64,000 nt of DNA from Ilyobacter polytropus DSM 2926 (GTDB taxonomy: Bacteria; Fusobacteriota; Fusobacteriia; Fusobacteriales; Fusobacteriaceae). Shown in pieces: positions 46,580 to 54,941 of the stretch. Position 1 is the stretch's first letter; each line of letters begins with the position of its first letter. Both the position numbers and the translations under genes were made by a program. The notes under the pieces were generated by a model that was given only the letters and a program-made list of their open reading frames with translations, searched no databases and had not been told where the DNA came from. The DNA lies in contig NC_014633.1 in the NCBI RefSeq assembly GCF_000165505.1, forward strand, positions 496,001 through 560,000. Direction: 5' to 3'.

Positions 46580-46608
46580 TTGACAAAAGCAATTATAGGG
46601 TGTATAAT
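46580..46608 (+). promoter_or_regulatory. Consensus promoter of the cold-shock gene
   Basis: TTGACA (46580-46585), 17-base spacer, TATAAT (46603-46608). It leaves an untranslated leader of about 120 bases, as usual for cspA-type genes whose leader RNA refolds with temperature. Confidence 0.85.
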
Positions 46609-46712
46609 TATTTTGTAATAGAGTAAGCTTAATATCTAATTTCAGTATGTTTTACCTTTGGTTAATACTTGAAAAATTGGTTATATGAGTCATTATTTCT
46701 ATTTAAAAATAG

Positions 46713-46934
<222 letters not shown>

Positions 46935-46949
46935 TTAAATTGATTTGAA

Positions 46950-46974
46950 TTCCTGCCTTAGGGCAGGATTTTTA
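46950..46974 (+). terminator. Terminator of the cold-shock gene
   Basis: CCTGCC (46952-46957) with GGCAGG (46962-46967), then A and five T. Confidence 0.87.
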
Positions 46975-46991
46975 TTTTAGAAGTATATAAC

Positions 46992-47024
46992 AAAAGCCCC
47001 TATAGAATTTTTCAAGGGGCTTTT
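46992..47024. terminator. Terminator of the hydrogenase-like gene
   Basis: AAAAGCCCC mirrored by GGGGCTTTT; works mainly on the minus strand, 15 bases after that stop, and could back up the cold-shock terminator. Confidence 0.82.
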
Positions 47025-47038
47025 GCTATATATATTGA

Positions 47039-48439
47039 TCAGAAAATTCTCTTCGTCCTTCTATTTTTATAGTGAAAATGGAATAGACGCTGACTTTCTT
47101 CTCCTAGTGGTTCTTTTAAGTATTCTGAATATAAGGTCTTTACATCTGGATTTTCCCATGAGCATCTAATTTCACTAGAAGCATCATAGGAATATATTTT
47201 CTCAGCTCTTTTCTGTATTATATCAGGGTCTTCAGATAGAGGTATCCCCCCTCCCCCAACACAACCACCAGGACATGCCATTACTTCTACAAGGTGGAAC
47301 TCAGTTATTCCATCCTTAATCATATCTAAAATAACAGGAACATTTTTTATTCCGTTTACAACAGCAATATTCAGCTTTTTTCCTCCTAATACAACAGAGG
47401 TTAATTTAATTCCGTCCATTCCTCTAAGTTTTTTCAAATCAACTGAAAAAGGATCTTCTCCTATCATGTGTGCCGTATTTCTCAGTATTGCCTCAGCAAG
47501 TCCTCCAGTTACGGCTTTTATTCTAGAAGACCCTGTATCAGACTTCATAGGTTTATCAAAAGTTCCGAACTTTGAATAATTATTTAGATCGATACCCTTC
47601 TTATTTAGAAGAGAGGCAACTTCATTTACTGTAAGCACAAGGTCTACATCTTTATTACCATACTCATCTTTCATGTCAAACCGATTAGCCTCATCTTTTT
47701 TTGCAATGCACGGCATCAGAGCGACTGAAAATATATTTTCTCTAGAAATATCTATTGACTCTTCATAATAACTCTTCGAAAGAGAACCTAAAATTTGTTG
47801 TGGTGATTTACATGGAGATAAAAGACCTAAAAATTCAGGACAAAATTTTTCTGCATAATTTATCCATCCTGTGCATGTAGATGTAAATACCGGAAATGGT
47901 CCGTTTTCATCTAAACGTTTTTTTAAATCGGCACTTGTTTCTACAATATTTACATCAGAGGCAAATCCTGTGGAAAATACTTTTGAAAATCCAATTTCTT
48001 TTAGTGCAGATATAATTTTAGGGCTTGTGTCTGTCCCTGAACTTATTCCGAACCCGTCCCCTATAGTATGTTTAAAGGATGGAGAAAGCTGGGCAACCAC
48101 ATGCTTATTTGGATTATTGAGCTGTTCTTTCAAAAGACTTATATTGCTTTTTTCTTTTAATGCCCCTGCAGTACATACTTTTATGCATTGGCCACAGGAG
48201 ATGCAAAGTGTGGCAGCCATATTCTCTTCTTTTATTCCTACTGTACCGTCTTCTTCAACTTGAAAAACAGAAATTCCCTGAGTATCTTTACAGACTTTTA
48301 CACATTTGTAACATTTGATACACTTGCTTGTATCTCGTGAAAATGTATAGAAAGATTTATCAATCGTTCTGTTTTCTAAATTTTCTGAGCAATTTAACTT
48401 ATTGTCAATTTTATCATTAGACACAGTTTTGTTTTTCAA
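47039..48439 (-). CDS. Iron-only [FeFe] hydrogenase-like protein with altered H-cluster loop
   Basis: 466 residues. Two 4Fe-4S ferredoxin clusters (Cys 40/43/46/50 and 79/82/85/89), the H-domain, and a fused small-subunit tail (SWENPDVKTLYSEYLKEPLG, then LFHFHY). H-cluster ligand motifs: L1 TSTCTGW (Cys189), L2 MPCIAKKDE (Cys244), L3 EVMACPGGCVGGGGIP (Cys389, Cys393). In standard enzymes L1 is TSCCPGW; the first Cys, which relays protons, is Thr188 here while the ligand Cys is kept. Activity is therefore expected to be low or altered, as in sensory or slow groups. Start is TTG at 48439 with ggaggg. No maturase or partner gene nearby. Confidence 0.88.
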   Translation of the reverse strand: MKNKTVSNDKIDNKLNCSENLENRTIDKSFYTFSRDTSKCIKCYKCVKVCKDTQGISVFQVEEDGTVGIKEENMAATLCISCGQCIKVCTAGALKEKSNISLLKEQLNNPNKHVVAQLSPSFKHTIGDGFGISSGTDTSPKIISALKEIGFSKVFSTGFASDVNIVETSADLKKRLDENGPFPVFTSTCTGWINYAEKFCPEFLGLLSPCKSPQQILGSLSKSYYEESIDISRENIFSVALMPCIAKKDEANRFDMKDEYGNKDVDLVLTVNEVASLLNKKGIDLNNYSKFGTFDKPMKSDTGSSRIKAVTGGLAEAILRNTAHMIGEDPFSVDLKKLRGMDGIKLTSVVLGGKKLNIAVVNGIKNVPVILDMIKDGITEFHLVEVMACPGGCVGGGGIPLSEDPDIIQKRAEKIYSYDASSEIRCSWENPDVKTLYSEYLKEPLGEESQRLFHFHYKNRRTKRIF

Positions 48440-48701
48440 TTTTTCCCTCCTGGTCTTTTACAAGATATAAAAATAAACCTTGGTCTTGTGTTTTTCAATA
48501 TTACAAATATTTAAATTAAAGTTAACACACCTTAGTCTAATACTTTAAAATAAATAGTACAAGAAAAAATTTAAAAAATTTCAATTTTAATACTTTATAA
48601 TCAAAAAAAATATTTTAATATTGTATATATCTGTCGGTCTGTGTTATATTTTCAGTAGAGGTTTTTATTATTTAAAATATAGAGACAGGGAGAAGTAAAA
48701 T

Positions 48702-48962
48702 ATGATGGAATATGTTGGATTTATAGCGGCATCACTTACAACTCTTTCTTTTTTGCCTCAGACAATAAAGATCATAAAAACTAAAGACACTAAGAGTATC
48801 TCTCTAGGAATGTATATGATGTTTGTTTTAGGAGTTGCCTTTTGGCTTATTTATGGCCTCTATACAGGTGATATGCCTATAATATTAGCCAATCTGATAA
48901 CGCTCATACTCTCCTCGATAATCCTTGTCTTTAAACTAAATGAATTGTTTGGAAAAAAATAG
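48702..48962 (+). CDS. SemiSWEET sugar transporter
   Basis: 86 residues, three transmembrane helices with the PQ-loop signature in FLPQTIKIIKTKDTKSIS. SemiSWEETs form dimers that move sugars by facilitated diffusion. Length and motif match the family. Possible promoter TTGTAT (48621) with TTATAT (48644) at 17-base spacing. Single gene. Confidence 0.9.
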   Translation: MMEYVGFIAASLTTLSFLPQTIKIIKTKDTKSISLGMYMMFVLGVAFWLIYGLYTGDMPIILANLITLILSSIILVFKLNELFGKK

Positions 48963-49048
48963 GCAAGTCCCATTACATATTTTTGTTCTAAATGGCGTTT
49001 TTCTACTATTATATAATATGCTATTTGATATAAAAATTGGAGGAAGAA

Positions 49049-49771
49049 ATGATAGGAACTTTGGTAAACACAGGAACAATTGTTGTAGGAAGTATAGTCG
49101 GGTCCATGGCTCAAAAAAATATAGAGGAACGTTATCAGGAAAGAATGCTACAGGGAGTGGGTCTCGTGGCTCTTTCTCTTGGAATGACGTGGATTGTCAA
49201 AAATCTGACTAAAAGTTCTTACCCCCTTCTTTTTGTTGCCAGCATGGTTCTAGGGGCCTTTATAGGAGAATGGCTGGACCTTGACCAAAAAGTAAATAAG
49301 CTAGGGGAAAAATATAGAAAAACTGGAGAAAAATCCTTGATAGAAGGCTTAGTAACTGCGGTTCTACTATTTTGTATAGGGACTCTTTCTATACTTGGAC
49401 CGATAGAAAGCTCTCTTAACAATGATAATACTTTACTCTTTACAAATGCAATCTTAGATGGTTTTACATCGATGATATTAGCTTCAACTTTTGGAATAGG
49501 TATAATCTTATCTGGAGCAATACTTTTTATCTGGCAGGGAAGTATATATCTAAGTGCCGGCCTTTTAGGCCCATATGCAACTCCTGAAATAATGGGTGAA
49601 ATTTCCATTATTGGAGGTATTCTTATACTTAGCACAGGAATGAATATTTTAAAAATAACTAAAATAAAAACACTAAATCTTCTTCCTGCTCTTTTGATAC
49701 CTGTATTATATTTTATTCCTATAGTTAGTGAGAATATAGACAAGATTACTCAAATGTTAATTATAAAATAA
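49049..49771 (+). CDS. DUF554 family membrane protein (YdfK/YqgA-like)
   Basis: 240 residues, about six to seven hydrophobic helices, starting MIGTLVNTGTIVVGSIVGS, the conserved DUF554 N-terminus. Central GTLSILGPIESSLNNDNTLL and IFIWQGSIYLSA-like segments (seen as LFIWQGSIYL) also fit. Function unknown; a transport role is often assumed. The ATG at 49049 has tggagga upstream and is preferred over a TTG four codons earlier. Confidence 0.88.
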   Translation: MIGTLVNTGTIVVGSIVGSMAQKNIEERYQERMLQGVGLVALSLGMTWIVKNLTKSSYPLLFVASMVLGAFIGEWLDLDQKVNKLGEKYRKTGEKSLIEGLVTAVLLFCIGTLSILGPIESSLNNDNTLLFTNAILDGFTSMILASTFGIGIILSGAILFIWQGSIYLSAGLLGPYATPEIMGEISIIGGILILSTGMNILKITKIKTLNLLPALLIPVLYFIPIVSENIDKITQMLIIK

Positions 49772-49811
49772 AATTCAATTTCACAGGAAAAATAAGGATT
49801 TTGCAAAGGTA

Positions 49812-49840
49812 TTGACTTCTTTGATTTTATAAGTTATATA
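49812..49840 (+). promoter_or_regulatory. Promoter of the cyclic-nucleotide-binding gene
   Basis: TTGACT (49812-49817), 17-base spacer, TATATA (49835-49840). Confidence 0.6.
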
Positions 49841-49912
49841 ATATATAAGTTCAAAATAATTTTAGTCTAAAAAAATAAAAATACTCCTAAGAAGAGCTGG
49901 AGGGCTTAATAA

Positions 49913-50380
49913 ATGAGTGAAGATAAAAAAGCAGAGATACTTCAGATGATTGAAAAAATATCTATTTTTGGTGGATTAAATACTGAACAAGTAGGGAAGA
50001 TACTAGATCAATCAAACTATCTAATAGTGGCAAAAGATGAAAATGTGATGCTTCAAGGGATGTCTCCTAAAAGCATATATGTTATATTAAAGGGTAGAGT
50101 TGAAGTCTATGAAGAGTCCAATAATAAAATATATCCTATGATGTTTATGGGCGAAGGAGAATGTTTTGGTGAAGTTGAAATACTAGGTATTTTTCCAAAT
50201 ATGGCTTCTGTGAAAACTATGGAAGATACTGAATTCATTGAAATTCCAAAAAATCAGCTTCACAATTTTTCTCATAAGGATATGAAAATATTTAACATAC
50301 TTATACTAAATATGGCGAGAGAGGCTTGCAGAAGGCTAGCTAAGTCGGACAAGTCTTTAATGGAATACATGTGTAAATAA
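49913..50380 (+). CDS. Stand-alone cyclic-nucleotide-binding domain protein
   Basis: 155 residues: a CAP_ED beta-roll (GMSPKSIYVILKGRVEVYEE, then the phosphate-cassette region GEGECFGEVEILGIFPNMAS) and a C-terminal helix. There is no helix-turn-helix, so it is not a Crp-type regulator by itself. The usual Arg-Thr/Ser-Ala of the cassette reads NMAS, lacking the Arg that binds the cyclic phosphate, so the ligand may differ or be lost. Single gene with ggaggg site and a terminator. Confidence 0.85.
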   Translation: MSEDKKAEILQMIEKISIFGGLNTEQVGKILDQSNYLIVAKDENVMLQGMSPKSIYVILKGRVEVYEESNNKIYPMMFMGEGECFGEVEILGIFPNMASVKTMEDTEFIEIPKNQLHNFSHKDMKIFNILILNMAREACRRLAKSDKSLMEYMCK

Positions 50381-50404
50381 AGGCTTGTAATGGCCTTTTT
50401 TTTA
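50380..50404 (+). terminator. Terminator after the cyclic-nucleotide-binding gene
   Basis: Short stem AAGGC with GCCTT followed by a long T run. Confidence 0.6.
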
Positions 50405-50442
50405 TAAATTTACATATATATAAGCTTATAAGGGAGTAGTTT

Positions 50443-50859
50443 ATGGATTATAAAAACTTAAAATTAGGTGATAAAATAGGAAATAAAGATATAGCATTGT
50501 TTTTTCAGTGTACAAATCAGGGGGGCATAAGAAAAAGTAATAAAACTAAAACCGTAGTGCTTATTGCTAAGTTTACTGACTGTCTATATAAACATCGAAA
50601 AGAAAATAATATACTTTATTTTACAGGAATGGGAAAAGTTGGAAATCAGGAGCTTAAAAGACAAAATAAAGCTGTTGTAGAGGCCAAGGAAAATGATTTT
50701 CATCTTCACTTATTTGAAATGCATGAGGAGAAGGTCTATACTTATTGTGGAGAGGTGGAGCTAGCTGATGTTCCTTGTATAGAGGAACAATTAGATGATA
50801 ATGGAAATATTCGTGAGGTTTTCGTTTTCCCCTTAAAAAATATTGAGCAGGTGATTTAG
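50443..50859 (+). CDS. Stand-alone SRA/McrA-N-like domain protein (putative DNA-modification reader)
   Basis: 138 residues. The pattern LYFTGMGKVGNQELKRQNKA, FHLHLFEMHEEKVYTYCGEVELAD and REVFVFPLK matches, as I recall it, the domain found at the N-terminus of many HNH/McrA-type restriction nucleases, where an SRA/PUA-like fold reads modified DNA. Here no HNH nuclease domain follows; the gene ends and an esterase gene begins on the next base. It may be a reader that works with another protein, a regulator, or the remnant of a nuclease. Assignment is by pattern memory and needs a profile search. Confidence 0.5.
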   Translation: MDYKNLKLGDKIGNKDIALFFQCTNQGGIRKSNKTKTVVLIAKFTDCLYKHRKENNILYFTGMGKVGNQELKRQNKAVVEAKENDFHLHLFEMHEEKVYTYCGEVELADVPCIEEQLDDNGNIREVFVFPLKNIEQVI

Positions 50860-51735
50860 GTGCATCTAAAAATAAAAATTCCTATCTCTAAGCTTGAGGT
50901 AAAAGGAGTCGAGGATCACAGAATAAAAATCAGGAATATAAATGTTCAAGGAGTGGAGCGAACATTTGCATATTACACACCGGCTAATTTGAGACAAAAT
51001 TGCCCGGTGATCATTGCTTGCCACGGAGCATACTGGAATCACGAAATTATGAGAAGGGCTACAGGATTTGATTTTGAAAAATTGGCAGATGAGTTTGGAT
51101 TTATCATAGCATATCCTAATTCATTTAGTTCATACTGGTTTGATGGAAGAATATCTTTTTCACATCCAGCTAAAAATCTTGACTTAGATGAAGGAGAATT
51201 TTTAAAGAGAATTATTCATTATATGGCTACTGTCTATGGGGCTAGCAGAAATGATGTCTTTTTTAATGGGTTTTCAAATGGTGGAATGCTTGGGTTTCGG
51301 TTGGCTGCAGAAAGGCAACCTATATTCAGGGGAATGGCTCTCTGCTGCTCACATCTTCCTCATGAAAACTTTTTAAATTTTCAGATAGACAGTTCATCGA
51401 CCCCTATACTCCTTATAAACAGTAGAGGAGACAGGGTTGTTCCCTTTTACGGTGGAGATCTTAATTCTGCTGGGAAAAGTAACGGCATTGTTTACTCATG
51501 TTATGATACCTTCCTTAAAATAGCAGGTATCTCAAAAATGCCTTCAGGAAGAGATTTTGGAGAATATTTACTCTATAGAGATAATAAAAATATACTTATA
51601 GAAGTGAAAAAAGGTGGGCATACCATCCCTCATCCAAAAACTAGCTGGCCTCCGATTTTAGGTAATGTTGCAAATTTTAATTCCACAGAAATAATCTGGA
51701 AATACTTTAAAAAAATTATAGACGGAGATATTTAA
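50860..51735 (+). CDS. Alpha/beta-hydrolase esterase (PHB-depolymerase/feruloyl-esterase-like)
   Basis: 291 residues. Nucleophile elbow GFSNGGM (Ser139), Asp191 in NSRGDRVVPFYGG, and His254 in KGGHTIPHP form the likely triad; PVIIACHGAYWN is the oxyanion strand. Resembles LpqC/carbohydrate-esterase-1-type polyhydroxybutyrate depolymerases, but it has no signal peptide, so it acts inside the cell, perhaps on short hydroxyalkanoate or acyl esters. Start is GTG at 50860, immediately after the TAG of the reader-like gene, which implies coupled translation. Confidence 0.82.
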   Translation: MHLKIKIPISKLEVKGVEDHRIKIRNINVQGVERTFAYYTPANLRQNCPVIIACHGAYWNHEIMRRATGFDFEKLADEFGFIIAYPNSFSSYWFDGRISFSHPAKNLDLDEGEFLKRIIHYMATVYGASRNDVFFNGFSNGGMLGFRLAAERQPIFRGMALCCSHLPHENFLNFQIDSSSTPILLINSRGDRVVPFYGGDLNSAGKSNGIVYSCYDTFLKIAGISKMPSGRDFGEYLLYRDNKNILIEVKKGGHTIPHPKTSWPPILGNVANFNSTEIIWKYFKKIIDGDI

Positions 51736-51756
51736 GTCCCCTAACGGGGATTTTTA
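51735..51756 (+). terminator. Terminator after the esterase
   Basis: TCCCC with GGGGA around a TAAC loop, then five T (51751-51755). Confidence 0.75.
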
Positions 51757-51799
51757 AATAATTTTTTATAAAAAGCCCTATATAAAAAAATATAGAAAA

Positions 51800-52507
51800 T
51801 TATCTTCCCAGCTTACTGTATAAAGACTCCTGCTGCTTTGTTGTGAAGTCAAAATAAATCATTGTATTGTCAACATTTCTGTGTCCGAGTATATACTGAA
51901 CTTCTTTTATATCTAGTCCTTCTTCTGCCATATGGACCCCAGATGTATGCTTTATAGTATGAAAGTGTGCTTTTTCCATGGGGAGGGCAGCAGATTTAAA
52001 ATATTTTTTACATATTTTATTCAGTGTGAATTTAGTTATTGGTAATTTTTTTCTGCTGAGGAAAATATAAGGCGAATCATTGGGGTATCTCTCCATGAAG
52101 TTTTCTAAAAGTATAGAGGTATCCTGAGTTAGTTTCACAGTGTTATTCCGACTTCCCTTTAATCTTCTGCAGAACATCTCTCTTTTATCACTAAAGAAAT
52201 CCTCTTTTTTTATACTTCCAACTTCAGATGCACGAAGTCCACATTCAAATGCTATCAAAAATAAAAGTTTATCCCTCATCCAAAAATAATCTCCGTTATT
52301 TTCTATGGTTTTTATAAGATGTTGGAATTCTTCGTAACGAAGATACTTAATGTCTCTGTTGGCTGTTCGCTTCTTTTTTCGTCTTATTTTTTTTAGTTCT
52401 TCCTTCAACTGTTTTATCTTATCTTCTAAAAGGGTATAAATGACGATATTACTTCTATTCTTATTTAGCTCTTCTTCTAGCTGTTTTATCTGTAGTTCCA
52501 ATTCCAT
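51800..52507 (-). CDS. Short tyrosine recombinase with coiled-coil N-terminus
   Basis: 235 residues. Residues 1-48 form a charged coiled coil (LEEELNKNRSN..., IKQLKEELKKIRRKKKR) in place of the usual core-binding domain. The catalytic domain has Arg92 (GLRASEV), Lys117 (RLKGSRNN), His183, His209 (LGHRNVDNTMIYF) and Tyr218. Box II reads HTIKHT: the normally invariant Arg of HxxR is Lys186. Small size and box II resemble the FimB/FimE-like or XerD-like inversion and integration enzymes. The GIY-YIG gene lies 22 bases upstream in the same direction. Confidence 0.87.
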   Translation of the reverse strand: MELELQIKQLEEELNKNRSNIVIYTLLEDKIKQLKEELKKIRRKKKRTANRDIKYLRYEEFQHLIKTIENNGDYFWMRDKLLFLIAFECGLRASEVGSIKKEDFFSDKREMFCRRLKGSRNNTVKLTQDTSILLENFMERYPNDSPYIFLSRKKLPITKFTLNKICKKYFKSAALPMEKAHFHTIKHTSGVHMAEEGLDIKEVQYILGHRNVDNTMIYFDFTTKQQESLYSKLGR

Positions 52508-52529
52508 GTTGAGTCCCCCTTTTTAAAAA

Positions 52530-53120
52530 TCACATTATTTTTTGAAATATTTCTTCATATATTTCTTTTTTTCTCTGTTCACTTAATCTTTTTTGAGTTG
52601 TATATTTCTCTTCTGATATTGCTTTAAAATATTTCTTGTCAATTTCACTTAAGGTTATCCATTCATCAACATAAATGAAAAGATTTCCATTTTTTGTTAC
52701 TGTTTTTCGTCGTGTCGATCCAATCGCTACACAATATTTTTCATTTGTAGCTTTACAGGATGCTTTTACAGATGAGTATACCTTTTCTGTTCTTGCATTG
52801 ATGACTTCTCTTATCTTTCTATTATTAGTTCTTTCAAAATTTTTTAATCCTTTAGTATTATAACCATATGTTGTTGATGTAGTGTCAAATGTTTTTATAT
52901 AATCAAGTTCTTTTATAAAAGCTTCAGAACGACTTTCTAGTTGTTCTAAAATTTCCCATTTCAAATTTTTTATTCCCCAGTCTCTAATGGCATTATATAG
53001 AGGGTTATTAACACCTTTGTGGGCGTTATTTATATGTGTGTATTTTCTTTGTTTAAAGTCAGTAGTTAATCCAATATACTTTTTTTTATTTGGAAATATA
53101 ATAGCATAAATAAAAAACAC
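52530..53120 (-). CDS. GIY-YIG endonuclease with NUMOD-like DNA-binding segment
   Basis: 196 residues. GIY-YIG motif as FIYAIIF ... KKYIGLT at the N-terminus, with the catalytic Arg region DFKQRKYTHINNA and Glu near SEAFIKELDYI. A later stretch, EKVYSSVKASCKATN, resembles the NUMOD1 repeat of homing endonucleases. It is free-standing, not inside an intron or intein. The GTG start at 53120 is chosen because aaggagg lies seven bases before it; the TTG two codons earlier almost touches that site. Probably a mobile or selfish gene paired with the recombinase. Confidence 0.85.
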   Translation of the reverse strand: MFFIYAIIFPNKKKYIGLTTDFKQRKYTHINNAHKGVNNPLYNAIRDWGIKNLKWEILEQLESRSEAFIKELDYIKTFDTTSTTYGYNTKGLKNFERTNNRKIREVINARTEKVYSSVKASCKATNEKYCVAIGSTRRKTVTKNGNLFIYVDEWITLSEIDKKYFKAISEEKYTTQKRLSEQRKKEIYEEIFQKIM

Positions 53121-53134
53121 AATCAAACCTCCTT

Positions 53135-53320
53135 AATGTCAGAGTCTATAATATAGTTTAACAAATGTCACATATGAAAGTAAAGTATATATTTTTTAGT
53201 TAAAGAATAACTATTTGTTGACCAAAACATCAAATGTCCTAATTTTATTGAGGTTCAAGAAGGAGATAAACACCGTCTTTAATCAATGTCAACTTATAAA
53301 TAAAATGTATTTCCAATGTC
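53135..53320 (+). repeat. Cluster of five AATGTC boxes
   Basis: AATGTC at 53135, 53165, 53233, 53285 and 53315. The last two are part of an exact 14-base direct repeat CAATGTCAACTTAT, 30 bases apart; the first two are also 30 bases apart. They lie immediately upstream of the GIY-YIG/recombinase pair. Confidence 0.6.
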
Positions 53321-53519
53321 AACTTATGTTAGGCTCTTATATCTTTTTTAAGGCCCTTTAAAAAGTATTTTCATATAAACACAAGGAACACCTATTTGAA
53401 TGCGCCAATATGGATTTTAATCAAAAATCCTTATTTTTAACGTAACAAATCTTTCTAAAAGCACTGTTGTTCCTATATATAAAATAATAGGACTATTTCA
53501 ATTGACACGATTGCTACTC

Positions 53520-53765
53520 AAAAGGAATTTAGACAAATTACTGAATTTACAAGGATATTAAAGTCAAAAGATTTTGTCACGAATGAAAATCAATAAAAGG
53601 TAAAAAAAATTAACACGAATAAGGATAAAACCTTTTGGCCACAGAGCATCATAAAAGTGTATGTTGCACAGAGAAAAAGAGAGTGTTTCACAGAGTTAAG
53701 ACGAAAACTAGATACGATTTCTTTTGCGAGAGGTTTTCGATCTTTTTTCTTTTGCCATTGACAAA
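53520..53765 (+). repeat. Degenerate dispersed repeat, copy B
   Basis: Matches 6505-6745 in block order, with the exact 20-base core at 53611-53630 and CACAGAG / CAGAGAAAAAGAGAG blocks. The block AATCCTTAG-AAAAAATCGA (53792-53810) matches copy A's flank (6761-6782) in the opposite orientation, so the element is mosaic. Confidence 0.75.
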
Positions 53766-54284
53766 ATAAGCGTTAAGAATAACCGCAGTGAAATCCTTAG
53801 AAAAAATCGACTGTCTGAGCGTAGCGAGTAGCCATAAAATAACGAGTTACACGAGTATATTTTATGGTTCTCAGAAACTTGTTTTCTAAGTTTCCTTATT
53901 ACTATTGGATTTTCAAGGTTATTTAACTGATTTTTCACAGGCTTGAATTTTTGGTTATGCCCTGACCGAAGGGAGGAAATGCCCTTGGGGTGCTTTTCTT
54001 TCAAGAGAAAAGTAACGAATACCGATAAATTCAATATTTTATTTTAAACTCAATGAAAAATATTAGTTTAGTTATTCTTAAAGAATCACTAATTTGTATT
54101 TTGTCCAGATTTATTTTTACAGGACTTTTTTAGAGTTCTGATCTTATTTTCTCAAATAAGAAAAAAACCGGCAATAAGCCAGTTTTAATTTTCAAATTTC
54201 ATTCAAGAGAAATTCTAGCAATACTCTTATGTTCATAAAATTCACTCTACAATTTGTTATTTCCTATATTTCTAATTTCAAAAA

Positions 54285-54941
54285 TCAATCTACATAAAAA
54301 CTACTTCTTTTTATAAAATTATTTATATATGTCGCAGTTCCTATTCTTTTATGAATCTCTTTATGTCCCAGTGGAAGTATCAAAAAATCTTTCAGTCCTC
54401 CCATCATAACCTCATCAACCTCTATACGTCCGTCATTTTTCTGGTTTAAAAATCTTCCTAAAAAAAGATTGGATTCACTTCCAGCAATGGCGGCAATGTC
54501 CACCCCTATTCCCTTATAAACATTCAGTTTTTCCATATTTTCACTCTCAAGAGACTTTAAGGTTTTAAATATCTTACTCATAAAAGGAAAATATTTTTTT
54601 GCCAGATCAGCAAGCTTACATCCCATATTAGGTGAGGCTACTAAAACTACCTTGTCCACTATCCGCCTTATTCTTTTGTCACTGAGAGCACCTCTTATCA
54701 CAAGTCCCCCTGTACTGTGGCCGATAAGTATTATCTCTTCCCTTTTATTCACGCCACTCCTTTGGAGTCCAAATAAAAACTCTTTTAGATGCGAGATAGA
54801 GTGCTCTACTTCTTGAAAAAGAAGGGGTAGATTAAGGTACTCAACTTTATAATCTAATTCTTCTAGATATTCTCCTAGGGTATGCATATCTTTTTCAGTT
54901 TTATTATAACCGTGTATCAGAATAACTCTGTAACTGCTCAT
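54285..54941 (-). CDS. Lipase-like alpha/beta hydrolase
   Basis: 218 residues with VILIHGYNKTEKDM at the N-terminus and the nucleophile elbow LIGHSTGGL (Ser76), as in triacylglycerol-lipase-like or PGAP1-like serine hydrolases. VVLVASPNMGCKLA continues the pattern; the terminal His is likely in PLGHKEIHKR. No signal peptide, so cytoplasmic. Substrate unknown. Single gene. Confidence 0.82.
   Translation of the reverse strand: MSSYRVILIHGYNKTEKDMHTLGEYLEELDYKVEYLNLPLLFQEVEHSISHLKEFLFGLQRSGVNKREEIILIGHSTGGLVIRGALSDKRIRRIVDKVVLVASPNMGCKLADLAKKYFPFMSKIFKTLKSLESENMEKLNVYKGIGVDIAAIAGSESNLFLGRFLNQKNDGRIEVDEVMMGGLKDFLILPLGHKEIHKRIGTATYINNFIKRSSFYVD

Larger units (their letters stand above)
53121..54284. 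other. Gene-free 1.16 kb region with repeats
   Basis: No credible gene. It holds five AATGTC boxes (53135-53320), dispersed-repeat copy B (53520-53765) and a second repeat-like block (53810-54015) with CTGTCTGAGCGTAGCGAG. A 108-codon minus-strand frame over 53708-54034 has no ribosome binding site and overlaps the repeats. A short inverted pair, GTTAAAGAATAACTA (53199) and TAGTTATTCTTAAAG (54069), bounds most of it. Confidence 0.65.

Noticed and set aside
51766-51795. Possible terminator for the recombinase gene (CTATAT with ATATAG)
   Set aside because: Pure A/T stem, too weak to call.
53708-54034. 108-codon minus-strand frame
   Set aside because: No ribosome binding site, low-complexity ends, and it overlaps dispersed-repeat DNA; treated as non-coding.
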